Positions 35,731-49,770 are shown, counted from the stretch's first letter. The stretch: 64,000 nt of DNA from Crocodylus rhombifer (GCA_038503035.1 JAVSML010020347.1:120622-184621), one strand, 5' to 3'. Numbers and translations: made by a program. The notes: a model not told the origin generated them from the letters alone.

Positions 35731-38593
35731 GCCTAATTACTCATAATTATATTGTTACAGATTCCAGGCTGCTGCTTTTTTTTAAATTTCCATTTATCCA
35801 CCCATCCACAATAAAGAAGTCCCTGTCAGTCCTGTTTATCTGTACCCTGCCCCTCCGGCTTGAACAATGATGTGGGGTACTGAATCCAGGGGCAGCTGCT
35901 ACATGCCAAGCAAAATGGGTTACAACAAAACGAATGAAGAACAGCCTTCTCCAGTTTGAAAAGCCAGATCAATTCTGCATCCAGCTGGCAGTGCTTCCAA
36001 ATTCCACGTGTATTAATTTAATTTTAATCCTGGCACTTCACGATTGATTCTGTGGCTGATTCCACAACAGCAATCCATATTTTTATGTAGACTATTTCTA
36101 TTCAGCAATACAACCATCTTTCTGTATAAAGCAACGTAATCTCATGTAATTAAACACTGTACACATGGTATGTGTTTCTGAACTGAAACTCCACTATATT
36201 TGAGGGCTAAGCTTTGCAAAAATACTGAGCACCTTCAACTCTCATCATAGGCAGTCTCAGGAGGTACTCAAGAGCTGAGGTTAGATACATAGGCACTTAC
36301 AAAAATCTCAGGGCCGTGACAGAACGGTCCCAAAGGGATTGATCCAAAGTGCTTCTGTTAACACCAATGGAGTTTGGATCAAGCTGAAAGTGCAAATAAG
36401 TCAGAGGTGCCATAAGGAATGGATTTATCTGCTTTGATATAGGAATTAAATTAAATCAGCTCTCCAGCCTCAGGGAAGTGGCAGCACTATTGTCAGGCTG
36501 TTTCTAGCATAGTTTGGAACGATATGAATCGGCATGTTAACAACTTCGTGCTCTCCTGGAAAAGCATTATGTGAAGAGGACCATCCCCAAATGGGAAAAG
36601 AGAGAGGAGGAAAAGCAAGATACCACATCAGAAGCAGAAGCCTTAATTCCAACTATTCCAAACATGTAATTAGATACAGGAAGAAGACGATGAGTCAGGC
36701 AGAAGCCCTGTACAGCTTGAAAGACCAGAGTTGTAAGATGGACTGGAAAGCAGGCACTGATTCTGTCGTAGGGACTGTGCAGGTAGTCTGGAGTCTTCCT
36801 CTGCCCAGCTACAACGAATCCACACAGGGAATCCACGTAGGTGCAAAATTCCTAGCTGCAGAACAACAGCCTCATAATATATCCTAGCCCTTAGTAAAAA
36901 GCAAGAAATGCAAAACTGAATGGGTCCGAGTCTGCACAAGTAACAGAGAATCAGATCCGACACATTTAAATGCTAATGAGACAGGGATTACCTTGATTTG
37001 CAAGTCACGCTGTGCAGACAACACAGAAAGCTGCCTTCCAGATAGTGGGGGGAAGAGCTCTCTCTCCTGTCTTCAGCAAGCAGGGATACCCTAAATTCCA
37101 GAAACACTATGCAAAAATACTTGTAAAGCAATATGTATAATACAAACAAGGTCCAAGTCAGGCACAAGTCCTACCTGTGTCTTCCTTTCAGATTTCAGTT
37201 CCTGCCTTTCCTTCCTGTTACATCTTTTAGATAACTGGACCTAATGGGTTTTGTAAGTCAGCATATCAGATGATTTCATAAATAAAGGCAACACTATAAT
37301 ATCTAGTGCACCCACTAACCTGTTTAGATATCACTGTTTTTAAAACGAAACCCTATTTTGAAAAAAACCGGGATGGGGTCAAAAGGAAAATAATGTCAAA
37401 TTCTAGAAGTGGTGCTATGATTGCTCAGCTCTGGAGGGCAGCGGTCATCACAGCAGATCTGGCTCTCCTCAAGTCAGTTTTCTCTCTCTCTAATGAACAT
37501 TTTTATTATGTAGTTAGTAAGGCCATGAGCCAAACCTGTCAAAGTCAACATTAGTCTATTCACTGATGTTAACAAGCTTTGGACCAGATCCTCAATTAGT
37601 ATTAGGGTCCAATAAAACACCCTTAGGAGAGTACACACAAAAATACTCTGAAAACTTTCCTAGGCTTGTTTCTTGGCTTGGGGTATGTCCCTCTTGCTAC
37701 AAACATCATTAAAAAAAGCTGGTCATCTCTATCTTGCCAATTTAAGTAAAGTGGTTGAGGGAAACTCAGGTGAACACGCGGTATGAACTGCTCGCTAAAC
37801 GGCTTTCTCCTGGCTGGCTCTGTAAATGCGGCCTCTAATGGCAGGCGTGACTGCAGCATACCTTAAACCAGCTAGCTCAGGCACCGAGAGCAGTCTGGCC
37901 ATAGCAGCACAGAGCTGAGCACAAGCTAATTTATCCTACTTCTCAGACAATCACCTTGCTTCCTGACAAGGTAAATTAGCCAACACAGGGCCCCCTGCTG
38001 CCATGGCAAGACAGCATCCAAGACCAAAGCTCATCTATTTAAAGCTGCCTTAACAGCAGAGCATATTGGCATGTACACAGCACCTGCTATTTCCAGTTTG
38101 AAAGGAACGAGTGGAGCAATGTGTCTCTCGATATAACACTGCCTGAACTGGAACTGAACAGCAGAGATGTACCCTGGAAGGTGTATGAATGTACCTTTGG
38201 TAGCTACACCCACACACTTGAGTTTTCATCAACCATTTTAATCACATTGGCAAGGACAGAACAACCAGCTGTTTTCATGATGCATTCAGAAAGGAGACGT
38301 TCAGGTCCCAGGCTAGTTCCTACAGAAACTAAAACTCCAAAACAAGGAAAGATGCTCTTCATTAAAAAAAGGGATTACAATCCCTCCTCAGATGCTTGGA
38401 GCTTTGCTGACAACAGCAATAGGGCACAGAGCAGTAGCAAATTTCACCAACCCCCACCTCCACAAAAAACAAAGAGAGCATGGCATACTAAGAAAAACCC
38501 ATCAAGGTTTTATGAAATGAAACGTAGCGAATCCTGCTATGCAATCCCTTGTACAAGAGACTTTATTTCTCCAGTGTTTCAAAGTGCACATTA
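35731..38593. other. Intron-like sequence
   Basis: Nothing recognised. The frame at 38121-38594 (157 codons) runs straight into the CR1 tail and has no domain features. Confidence 0.5.
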
Positions 38594-38802
38594 GTATCAT
38601 AGGGAAATAGGGCTGGAAGGACCTCATGAGGTCACCCAGCCCAGCCCCCTGCTCAAAGCTGGACCATCCCTGACTAACCACCCCCGGCAAGTGTCTGCCT
38701 AACCTGCTTCTGAACGTTTATAAGGACGGAGGTTCCACTTCTCCAGGTTGCTTGTTCCAACGCCTGACCACACTTGATCAGAAAGTTCCTCCTAATCATC
38801 AC
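38594..38802 (-). mobile_element. CR1 3'-end fragment
   Basis: About 210 bp matching the CR1 3' terminus on the minus strand. On the plus strand it reads ATCATAGGG...GGGCTGGAAGGACCTCATGAGGTCA, followed by the region corresponding to the end of ORF2. There is no usable frame. It abuts the next CR1 fragment head to tail. Confidence 0.75.
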
Positions 38803-39452
38803 CGAATCATAGAAAATGAGGGATGGAAGGGACCTCAAGAGATCAGCCACCCCCTACCAAAAGCAGGATCATCCGCAACTAGGTCATCCCAGCCAGGGCT
38901 TTGTCTAGCCAAGGCTTAAAAACCTCCAAGGATGGAGACTCCAGTCTCTCGAGGTAATCTATCCCAATGCTTTTCTGCACTCCTAGTGGGAAAGGTTTTC
39001 CTAATTTCCCAATATCTAACCTAAACCTCCCTTGCTGCAACTGCAGCCCATTGCTCCTTGTGCTGTCACCGGCCACCACTGAGAACAGTCCAGCTCCTTC
39101 CTCTTTGCAACCACGTTTCAGGTATCTGAAGGTTGATATTAACCTCCCCTTCAGTCTTCCCATCTCCAAACTAAATAAGCCCAGTTCCCTCAACCACTCC
39201 TCATAAGTCATGTGTCCCAGCCCCCTCACCATTTTCGTTGCACACTTTTCACTGTTGAACTCTTTCCAATTTGTTCACATCCTTTCTGTAGTGGGGGGCC
39301 CACAAATGGATACAGGACTCCAGATGTGACCTCACCAGTGCCAAATGGAAGGGAATAATCACTTCCCTCAATCTGCTGGCAACACTCTTACTAATGCAGC
39401 CCGGTATGCCATTAGCCTTCTTTGCAAGAAGGGCACACTGTTGTCTCAATCT
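38803..39452 (-). mobile_element. CR1 3' fragment with C-terminal ORF2 remnants
   Basis: A minus-strand CR1 piece that has its own 3' tail (plus strand AATCATAGAAAATGAGGGATGG) and frames encoding the C-terminal RT-associated domain: YEEWLRELGLFSLE, GRFRLDIG and LDKALAGMT (39232-38879), and upstream ALVRSHLESCIHLWAPHYRKDVNKLERVQ (39449-39249). These lie in different frames, so the copy is decayed. Its sequence differs from both neighbouring CR1 pieces, so it is a separate insertion and not a split copy. Confidence 0.8.
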
Positions 39453-40330
39453 CCAAGCTACATTTCCCCTGCTGCATTGCTCCTAGCCCTGTCCCCTAAA
39501 GCCACAGCAAAAAGCCCATCTCCATCCTCTCTATAATCACCCTTCAGGTATCAAATCGCACCTCAGTCTCGTCTTCTCTAGGCTAACTAACCCTAATTAT
39601 TTTAGCCTTTCCTCATAAGTCCTGTCTTCCAATCAATTTTGCTGCCTGTGCTGGACCCTTTCCAAACTATCCATGTCCTTCTTGAAGTGTGGGGCCCAAA
39701 ACTGGACACAGTACTCCAGGTAAGGCCTCTCCAGCACTGAAGAGAGTGAAGAATCACTTTGCTTGATTTGCAAGTGACCCTCCTATTAATACAGCCCAGG
39801 ATGCTGGTGGCTTTTTTGCAACAAGAGTACACTGTTGGCCTATACGCAGTTTATAATGCACTGCAACCCCCAGGTCTTTCTCTGCAGTACTGCAGCCCAG
39901 TCGGTCATTCTCCAGCCTGTATTTGGGCATGAGGCTATTCCATCCCAAGCACAGGACATTGCACTTGTCCTTGCTGAATCTCATCCGATTGGTTGTAGAC
40001 CATTTCTCCAGCCTACCCATGTTATTCTGGATCCCATCCCTGCCGTCCAGACTGTCCACAATTCTACTCAACTAGGTGTCATTGACAAATTTGCTAAGCG
40101 TGAACTTGATCCCATCATCCAAATCATCAGTGAAGATGTTGAACAATACCAGACCCAGGACAGACCCCTGGGGAACCCTACTTGTCCAAAATAAATGGCT
40201 AGCAGTTCTGTAAGTAAATCGTGTAGTCCCAAATCTCTTAATTAGCCAGGCATACCACTCCTCTGCATCAGCCCTTAATGCCAACACACTTTCACCAGCA
40301 CATTTGCTTTCTCAGTATCAAGCCTGCTGC
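39453..40330 (-). mobile_element. Old CR1 fragment, RT to C-terminus
   Basis: The third minus-strand CR1 segment in this cluster. Readable parts are [13 protein letters not shown] and a degenerate FVND in place of the catalytic FADD (40287-40072), followed after a stop by MGRLEKWS, DKCNVLCLGWNSL and AEKDLGVAVHYKL (40071-39754). The 3' part (39455-39600) is recognisable only as nucleotides. Many stops and substitutions make it the oldest of the three. The junctions to its neighbours are estimated to within about 10-20 bp. Confidence 0.78.
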
Positions 40331-43300
40331 AAAGTTCGATCAAGTCTAAATGCGCTAAACAAGCACTTGTGTGGCACCAAACAAGCTAGACAGACGTTGA
40401 GAATTCATAAACTAACACATGCCAAGTCCACCTGTCTCATCTTCCAAGATAGTGGATAACTGGAGAAATAAAAACTATTTCAACAAAACTAACTAGGACA
40501 CTACCTCCTTTGCAATTGATACAACAGAGAAATCAGGATCATTGATGTTAGACTAGGAGAGATGGATGGAAACTTGAGATTCAGATGCAGCAGCCTCTCT
40601 TCTTCTGTTCTCGGCTGGACATGAACCTTTGTTCCTGAGACCAGCCATGCTGACTGCATATCGAACACATACCACCGCTCATCCTAACAGTTCGCGGCTC
40701 TTGTCCTTAAGCGGTGCTCTTTCTTCGGTATTTGTTGTACGCCTCAAAGCAGCATAGACTCATTTTGCTGTCGTGTGGAGTGGACTGTTCCTCCTGCTGT
40801 ATGAGCTCTGCCCTGGAGATGGGTGTCAAGGCAGGCCAGGGCCATCACCATGCCTCCTCTCTCCCCCTTTTTGGGGCATTTCTTTGGAACAGGGACTGCT
40901 AATGCAAACCAACAACAAATAGCTGTGTGGCCTTGCCGTCTCAAGATTGACAGCAGCACTGAGCATCCTCTCCTGCGAATACTGATCAGATGTTTTCACT
41001 GTTCTCTTTTTTCCTCCCCCCCCACAACACCCCTCTGCCTATCCCCCTCTCCCAAAACGCACACAATCTTTTAGCTGCTCTAAATGCTCCTTGCTGCTCC
41101 GCAAGAACCACAGCACATTTTTCTTTAGTGAAAGAAATATTTCCAACTCATGAAAAGTAGAGCTCTACTACTCACTAGCTAACAAGCAGCCTGTGGGGAG
41201 CTAGACTTGAAAACAATATGTGGCCTTGGAATTTGAAGTCCTTAAATGTGGTGGAGCACATAGCCACCTTTGAAACTGGTGCCAGAAGGGGGCGAGTCTG
41301 CCGCGCAGTCTGGGGAGAGGAACAAAGCAAAGATGGTTTTGCTGAGTGTGTTTGGCAAGACTCTGTGTAGCCTCTTCAACAAGCTAGAGTCAGTTTTGAG
41401 TGGGAGTGTAGTCATAATGATGCCTGGGAAAGCTGGCCCCCAACACACACACTGAACACAAGTATTTGCTCTGGTTTATCCGCTGTAGTGTGGTGTGCTC
41501 GGGTACTGCCCAGTACACTTGCTCTTCAGAAGATGCAAAGGTTGTCAACGATAGCCCTCATTGTGCAGGGCCCGTCCAATAATCAACTTTCCCGTGATCT
41601 CTGTTCTCTTATCGCAGATTTTGCTTGCAAGTCAGAGCTGCACGTATTCGGGACTATAAGCCCATTTGCTCTATGGAGACGAAGCCACCTTCTGACACAG
41701 CAATACTTGTGCTGTATTGAACATGTTTGATGCGGTAAGGCCAAAAGGTGACCATTAAACTAGCCTCTCAAATCTGGGGGAAGCGGCATAGGTTCCTCCC
41801 CAGGCTAGTTTTGCACAGGTGTGAAAAACCTCCCACAAACAAAACACAGAAGATGACATCCGCTACCTCTATCTGAAAATACTCCGTGTGACTAGGTTTA
41901 GCTGACTAGGACTGGCACTCCTCCGAAGGGCAAGGCCAATGCTGGTCCATTTTTCGACTCAATCTGACAATGCCAGGGGAGCAGACACCCAGTGGGTCTC
42001 GGGGATCTGGAAACTTCATACAACTTAGTTTGCACTTTTAGAAAAAGGCCAAGACCAAGACTGGAAAGAGCAACACAGAGCTAGAGGAGAATTTATATGT
42101 GACAAGATGTTCAACACACACATCTTGTGCCTCGGCTCCCCCTTAGCCCCCAGCACTAGGACAAACAAGGTCACCTTCCGCTAATCAGAAACAGCCACAA
42201 GCGATGCAGTGCAGCTCAGCTGAATAGCAGACCAATGCAAACTCAAAAACTGTGTAAGTCTCCAGTTTGATAAAAACATGAGAGCACTTTTTATTGTGAT
42301 GGTTAACTACCTCCTTGGGCACTAACCACTTCTCCAAACTGCTTACTAGAAAAGGCTGGAACTCCTGCTGGGCGTTTAGCCCATCACCATCATGTTTCTC
42401 AACAACACTTTAAAGCATCTCATGTCTTTTAGCTGGTAGCATGTAGGTCACAAGACAGCCTGACTATATTGGATTCTGTCTGTGGCTCTGGCTTTTTAAT
42501 TTAGACTGTGATGTCCAAATGAAAAATTAAAATTAAAATCTCAGGATGTAATAGACTCTCTGCCAAATGCCAAGCTGGTGTAAGCGGAAACATCTATTTC
42601 ACTGACTATAACAGTTCTCCTACTTACACCAAGTCTGGATTTGATCCAATGGCTTCAAAGTCAGTGAGGAGGGAGAAAGCTGGTGCTAGTTTATGCTGTT
42701 TGGTGGAATTACAGTTTTAGGACATACAAAATGCATCTCTCTCATATCAGCAAACAGGTTCATTTTTAATCACTGTTAATCCAAAAAGAGCAAATGTGGA
42801 CCTTCGCAGGTTCCTTAAGGAACAACTCCATGATTCCGCCACAATTACAGTACTCTATATCCCCTCTAGCCAAAAGAGCAGGAACGCTGTCTCCTCGGCT
42901 ATTGCCACCGGCGTTATTCCATGTGTTGGTTTTAGCTGGCCACAGATATTCCACCTAGCAGGTGAGGCGGCTTCCTCTCCAAGCCAAGGTCCTCTCCTGT
43001 GCCCCGAGAAGGAGCTCCACACATGTGAGAACTGCCTGGAAATGGGTCTTTACATTTAACTAGTCAACACTCCACATCACCAACACAACTCAATACTCCA
43101 AATTCATCCAAAAGCAGCAGCAATTGCTGAACAAGTCATATCATGATATTAATTTTCAGCCCCCAGCCCCACTTTACTGGAAGGAGAACCCTGCTTGAAA
43201 AAAATACTGTCATGGCAGGTCCCAATTTGGTTTTTGTGGGGCCTACAATTTGCTGGCTTCAAAAATGATATTTGTTCTGCAAATTTAAATTCAGTGCAAA

Positions 43301-43457
43301 TTTTTATTTTGATGGATGTTTAAATCCTAAAATGTAAGCTTAAAAATAGGCACATCATAAACAACATGTGCATATTCTGTCAATGTTTACATACCCAACC
43401 CCTCCACCAGCCTCATGCAATTCAAATGAACTTGGTGCTGTTATACAAGTATATAAT
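40331..43457. other. Intron-like sequence
   Basis: Nothing recognised; short overlapping frames only. A C-rich run near 41015-41055 is the only compositional feature. Confidence 0.5.
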
Positions 43458-44838
43458 GGGTCCGTCTACATGAGACGCTGTACTGCGCAGTAGAGCTCAT
43501 TACTGAGCACTAAGCATCCACGTCTACATGTGCAGATGCTTACTGTGCAGTAATCAGCTCTAATCATAAGTAAATTTACTACCTGCAAATGCAAGTAGCA
43601 AGTTTACTAGAGATCAGTAACTACACAACGGCACGTGTAGACCCCTGACCGGGAGCAAACGTGCTCCCAGTCAGCTGGACAGCAGGGAGCAGCAGATTGC
43701 TCCCTGTCCCCGAGAGCTGCGTGCTGCTGGGGCGCAAGGACAATGACCCTCTGCCTCAGCAGCATGGAGCTCTCAGCTTGAGCCCTGCAGTCACGGGACC
43801 TGGGCTGAGAGACCTTTATTTCCCAGCGCCAGCTCCCTGGTTGCGAGGCTGGTGCTGGGAGATCCTCATCTCCCAGCCCGAGCCCCACACTCATGGGGCC
43901 AGCACTGGGAGATCATCTCCCAGCCTGAGCCCCGCAGTCACAGGACCCAGGCCAGGCGATCCTTCTGTCTCAGTGCCAGCTCCGCACTCACAGACATGGC
44001 ACTGGGAGACAAGGATCTCCTAGTGCCAGCCCCATGACCATAGAGCTGGTGCTGGGAGATCCTCATCTCGCAGGGTGGGCCCTGCAATCATGGCGCTTGG
44101 GCTGGGAGAGAAGGATCTCTCAACCCTTGCTCTCCAATGGTGGAGTGGGGATTGGGAGGCCCTTGTTGGCAGGGGCTGGGGAGCCTGTTCCCTGCCCAAC
44201 TCCATGATTTCAGAGCTGGGCAGGGAACAGGCTCTCCAGCCCCACAGTGGTAGAGCAGGGGCTAGGACCTGTCCCAGTTAGGGGCAGGTCCCAGCCTCAT
44301 GCCCTGATCGGGTGATTGAGGTGCAGGGCTTGGAAAGAGCTGCAGAGATGGGCCAGGTCCCAGCCCCTTGCCCCATCCGTCAGTTCTGCACTCAGCCAGG
44401 GGCTCACTGCTAGCTGCCCTACCAGTGGATCGGGGCAGGGGGCTGGGACCTATCCCTCCCCTGCAGCTCTTTTCAAGTCCCCTGCCCCCAGTCAAGGAGT
44501 TGGGACCAGGAGCTCCCTGCTGTCAGGGCGGGGGGACATTGTCACTGCCCTGGCAGGATACAGCCCCCCAGGGACAGGGAACAATGTCCTAGCCCCTACC
44601 AGAAAACAGCTGTTTCCTGGCCTGGTGCTCCCTGCCAGCCCCTGAGAGCCTAGAGCTCCCCTCGGCTGCTGTCGAGGGCCAGTGCATGGCCAGTGGGGAT
44701 AGAAGCAGATTGCTCTCATGAGCAGCAAATCTTCTCCCAAGACCCTGGTTGTATAGACACCTGCCCAGGAGCCTTTACTTCCAAGTAGTTTACTCGTGTG
44801 TAAACTGCTCCCAGATCAAATACACATGTAGACACACC
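43458..44838. mobile_element. 1.4-kb GC-rich relative of the ACT-type elements, composite
   Basis: The left end GGGTCCGTCTACATGAG and, reversed, the right end AGGTGTGTCTACATGTG match the ends of the 9416/9975 family. An internal CACGTGTAGACCC at about 43629-43641 could be the right end of a smaller nested copy. Near the right end, AGTTTACTCGTGTGTAAACTGCTCCCAG echoes the hairpin module of the 9416 element in pieces. The middle is a minisatellite plus GC-rich sequence. No target duplication was found, so the boundaries and unity are uncertain. Confidence 0.55.
43770..44165. repeat. 50-bp hairpin minisatellite
   Basis: Degenerate tandem units with about 50-bp spacing start near 43804, 43855, 43905, 43954, 44002, 44052 and 44102. 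Several units contain a near-perfect hairpin around CTGGGAGAT...ATCTCCCAG; for example 43854-43877 has 10-bp arms and a 4-nt loop, and 43905-43923 has 9-bp arms. Between hairpins lies a GAGCCCCGCAGTCAC-like segment. Confidence 0.8.
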
Positions 44839-47800
44839 TTCTGAAGAGAGAATTTGGGCCCACAGGTCCCTAACTTCCGCCAAGAAGCAAACATAAAAGT
44901 AAATAAATACAAAATAAAGTAAAAGCTATTTCCCAGAGTGGATAGTAAAGCTCTATCTGTTCAATAAACTGTAGAATAAAAATATTCCAAAATGACAGTG
45001 TCTGGTTACAGATTGCACAGCACTGATTCTAAAAGTACACTATAAAAATGTAACCCACATGCAAAAAGTTTTGAAATCTGTATATCAACCACATGCTTTT
45101 TCTACTCTCTCCAAAAGGGTGCAATGGATAACTATCCCTTCCAGATCTATGGTCCATACACAAGCATAGCTTCAATCAAATATTGGCAATATATGAAATA
45201 GCACTGCCAAATATGGCATGATCCCTACTAGTTTGCCTAAGAACATGCTATACATTATTAAAAAAATTGCAGAATTTATTCAGATATGCAAGGATCCAAG
45301 GGCCGCAGTGACCTTAGGTATTTGTAGATGCACCATGCAGAGTCAGGCTGTTTAACTCTGCAGCCTGCTTTGTGACCAACAACCTTGAGAGATGCTGGGA
45401 GGTCTAATCTTTCTGCAGTGTGCTCCTGCTGCATCCAAGCACAGAACCCAATCCTGCAATCCTTACCTCTGGCAAATCTTCCCACTGAGGTCAGCAGCTT
45501 GTCTGCATTCACATCTCTTCTGTCACCTGCTTCCTCTCAGGGACTATAGCTCCTAACGTATGATGGAAGTTTAGTTCGCAGTCCAAAAGAGAGCAACTAG
45601 CTACCTAGGGCCAGTTCTTCAGGTAGCGTCAGCTGGCAGAGCTCCACTGAAGTCCAGGGAACTATGATGAAGTGTATTAGCTGAAGCTGTAGCCAGCAAC
45701 AGTTGAACAGACCCTGCTTCTAATTAGCCCATCTAATGGCAGATTGCTGGAACTCGGACAATCAGCATTTCCGCAGAGAGGTAGCTTAGGGCTGCAAAGA
45801 GCCAGGAGCTGAGAAAAGCCAAGTCCCACTTGGCTGGACATGTCTTTTGGAACCAGAGCTTTCAATCGCGTATTGCTGCACTATCAGATGAGACTCCTGA
45901 GCAGTTGCGCAGCTGAAATTTCTCTCAATGTTGCCAGCTCTTGTAATCGCTCTGAGAGGGATGTGGCTTTGGCTGAGGTTCGAGCCAGTCTCAGGTTGGG
46001 AAGAGAAGCTCCAGCTTTCAGGCCTGCTTGGGAAAAACCTTTGCCGACTGGCTCTATTTGCCCACCTCCTGGTGTAGACCACCTAATCAGGCCCTCTGCA
46101 CAAAGGAGGGAGAGATCCCCCTGCACGTGAGAATGGCGTTGAAGGAAGAAGCAGAAAACCTAGTAACTGTATGTCCACTCCATCTTCCTCGCTCCCCTCC
46201 AGTGAGCTGTGGCCTAATTTCTGCCCTGTCCTCCCCCTTCTTTTCCTTCAGGACCTGGCCTAGGCAAGGTGTGCAGGTGAAGCGCTGCTTTAGTTTGAGA
46301 AACAGAATCCCGCCATGATCTTGCACAGGATGCAGTGCATACAACATGCTGGTGCAAGGAGCTCGAGTCCATCCTTTTCTCTCATTTTCCCTTCCCGCTA
46401 CTGGAGCATCAGAAATGAAAGATGGCCAGTGGCGATGGATGTGGTCCAGGACACATCTGTGCTTCCATATTTTTTCACTTCCGAATTCACGTAGCAGCTG
46501 GTCCAGAGCCCAATGAAGTCAACAGAAGCACACTCATCAAGCTCAAATCGGCTTTGGGTCAAGGCCACAGTTCAGATACTTGCACTGGGTCTCCCAGGTG
46601 CTATCACAAAGCACTGTTAGGTTAGCATTTAAAAATCCACTAGGCCATACCTTCTCAGTTCTGAAAATGCCAAAATTAAGCTGAATTTTAAATTTTGTTT
46701 TTTGAATCAGTACAGTACTTATTGCACATAGTCGGTGTTCTTGGAAATCAAGATGCTGGGATTACTGTTAAATTTAAGTGACTGCAATGAATTTTGCAAC
46801 AATTGCATTGCCACAGTAAATCCACATTTTATTAGTGAGAAATCTCAAGGAACACAGAACACCTCAGAAATCTCTAGTCTTTCTTTAGTGGGCGTCATTT
46901 CAAAACGAACGTCGTACGACTGTGCCGTTCTCTGAACGCTACATGGGCCCCTGGCTTTTCTGTATACACTGATTACCCCATATTTAATGCATCATAGCCT
47001 TGCTAGAAAACATTTTTAAAAAAAGCAGTAGACGTCTCAAGCATTTCTTCTGAAACACAACTGTTTTATGAGCATTGGCTAGACCTGCCCTGTTCACAGT
47101 AAAACTCACAACCATATGAAACTTCTTGTTACAAGATATATTAGAAATCTGGAATCAGCTCAGATTCATACTTGAAGTTCACAAACCTTTCAAGCATTTT
47201 ATAGTTTTGAACTGAAAGGATACAAAACTTGTGGTTCCAGATGCTTGGGGATGAAGTAAAAGAGCATGCGTCTCGCTAGACGTGCTTCTAGCTGGATTCA
47301 CATTATTCTCTGAAGTAATATTTCAAAGGCTCTAAAGCCCCTTTTTTGCCCAGCTGTTACTTAAATATTTTGCTTCGCTACATACATTTTTGAAAGACAC
47401 TTTGAGCCTTGCAGACTATGAGGGCTGCCAATTTGCATCACAGGAGAGAGAGTTGGACTGGGAAAAATTCCTGGCCCAGATTAGCTGTCTTCATCACCAG
47501 GTAGCCATTTTATTTCTGTAAGTATGGTTTTTAAATGCATCCTAGTGCATAGTACCTTTTCCAAACATCATCTTTCATGTTTCTCTACCAGCTCCTTTAC
47601 TTAAAAAAAAGAGAGAGAGATTAAACAGTTTGAAGTAGTATTGTTGAGACGTGAGTTGAATGAATAGAATTGAGTTGCAAGCCATACTTTACAAATAAAT
47701 AAAACTACCAATAAAACAACAGCCCCAGCCTTTGCTTGACTGGTTTCTACACTTTGGTTTGAAGGAGGCTATTCTTATTTCCCAACAGAGGTCTCAGTCC

Positions 47801-49770
47801 TGCAAACACTCGCTTTCAATGAGTGACTGCCACAAACAGCAAGAGCAGTAACCTGCTACTTAAGCCACCGTCACAGGGTACAGGACACATGCCACTTGGG
47901 TCATGTATTGCACATCACTCAAAGACCATCTTTTGCATGCGTGGGAAATACGTTTGTAAGAAGGGCTTTTAGGTGCAGTTTTCCCTTCTTCATTCCCTTC
48001 CCTTTATCATTTTTACAGGTTTTATATTAAATTTTGCTCAGGATATTTTGACTCATTTCCTCAAGAAAATAGGCCTTGTTCTTTTCCACTGGGCCTGCCA
48101 AGTTGGTTCTTTATTTTGGTAAGCTCTCTCCTTGGCTCTGCCTGTACTGGCCTGAGGTATATATTCACTGGGGTCAGAGCAAGAGAGATTTCCAAAATTC
48201 AGCAAGCTCCACAGACAAAGTGGCCCTTGATTTTGAATGCCTCCATTTCTAGAAACTCAATTTCAAAAGCTATTTTAGCCTGATTTTCCAAAGCATCTTC
48301 TCTTCCGAGTCCCAGCTGGAACTGATAGAAGCTGTGGGTGTGGGGCGATACCTCTGGGCACAGCACAAGCACCATACAAAGCAATAGGGACTGCTCTGTC
48401 TCTGTTAAGGAGTGCATGCTCTTTTCTATACTCTCTTACACGCCCCAAATCGCTGCTGAAAAATCTAACTGTGTCTCCAAAATCACTGTGATGCTTTAGA
48501 AAAAAATTACCTAAGATCTAAGTCTATAGCACGGTGCTTACAACAGAGCGCAGCCTTCACTGTTTGAATCTCACCTCTCCTGGCCTTCCCGTTACTCCGA
48601 CGAATCTCGGGGCCAGGACCTGCTCTAAGTTTCTGATGCTTCAAGTGAGTGAGGCTCGGATAACATGGAGCCAGTTGGATCAAAAAGTGCCTTAGCCCTG
48701 CTGCATCCTGCTGAGCTGGCTGGCTACATGGAAGCAAGCCGGGTGTCTCTAACTTTAGGAGCTGACCGGCAGGAAAAGTCACTCCCCAGTTATGTTTAAA
48801 TCCTGGGCACTCTGAAGAAAGAGAGAGACAGAGAGGGCTGCACCACACAAAAGCCAGGAATATAATTTACTCATTCAAATCAATGTTAGAAGAAAATACA
48901 TAGCATTTTGGAGCTAGCACACACACACACAGCCTGCAATTCATACTACTGCATTTTAAAATACTCCTTTAACCCGTTACTGCTTGAGAGAGAGGGAGAG
49001 ACTTGAGTTTCACAACATTTTCAGGTGGGTTTTGTTAATTAAAAAGTGATGTTTCCCTGAAACACAGATCCTAAAGAAAGTTCATACTTAGGGAAGAGTA
49101 GATATTCACAGGCAGACAATTAGGGATTGCATATCAATCACATCATTTGTTCCTTGTAGGGGAAAAAAAGCATACCATGTAAAAATGCTGGGTGGAGAGG
49201 CAGGAAACCTACAGATTTTCTACAACAGCTCTGTGCGCGTCTGTTTTTAAACCAAAACCCTTTAAGTTCAGAGCATGTTGAGGTAAAGGTTTGCTCATTT
49301 TTAGTCAAGACGGTTAGCTCCTCTGTCCTAGTCCTGGGTGCTGACCCTCTACCTGGACGAGATCAAACCAAAGCAGGAATACACTGCTGCTTCAGGAAGA
49401 GAAATAGCAGAACAAGAGTGAATCTCAAAATGCTGAACAACGCCAAGTAGTGTCTCTAAGGGGGAGAATAAGCATCTAGTTTCAAAAGCCCTAAAATTCC
49501 ATCTCTGAAGCGAACAAAGACTTTTGTACCGAGTCCGCACACACCCCATTTCTGTCCAAGTCCCAAGGAACATGCTGGAAATGAAGCAGGCTGTTTGCAG
49601 TGTGAGGTTTAAGTGCCGACACGGCACATTCAAACTAGGAGATGACTTCCAGAAGAAAGGAGGAGATAGGATGCAAGAAAATATGAAGTACTATCAGCAC
49701 CTGAGTTTATTAACCCCAGGTCTACTGCAAAGTAGCTAAGCTACCAGCCCAGGTGCAAGCAGCACCCTGG
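44839..49770. other. 4.9 kb of intron-like sequence
   Basis: No gene, RNA or repeat boundary recognised. A moderately GC-rich part at 45800-46320 gives frames of about 96 codons on both strands, without supporting features. A short (CA)n lies near 48918 and GA-rich tracts near 48985. Confidence 0.5.

Noticed and set aside
38121..38594. 157-codon plus-strand frame
   Set aside because: No recognisable domain, an ordinary AT-rich context, and an end that runs into a CR1 tail.
48895..49000. CA and GA tracts as possible regulatory GAGA elements
   Set aside because: Short and imperfect; typical low-complexity sequence with no further support.
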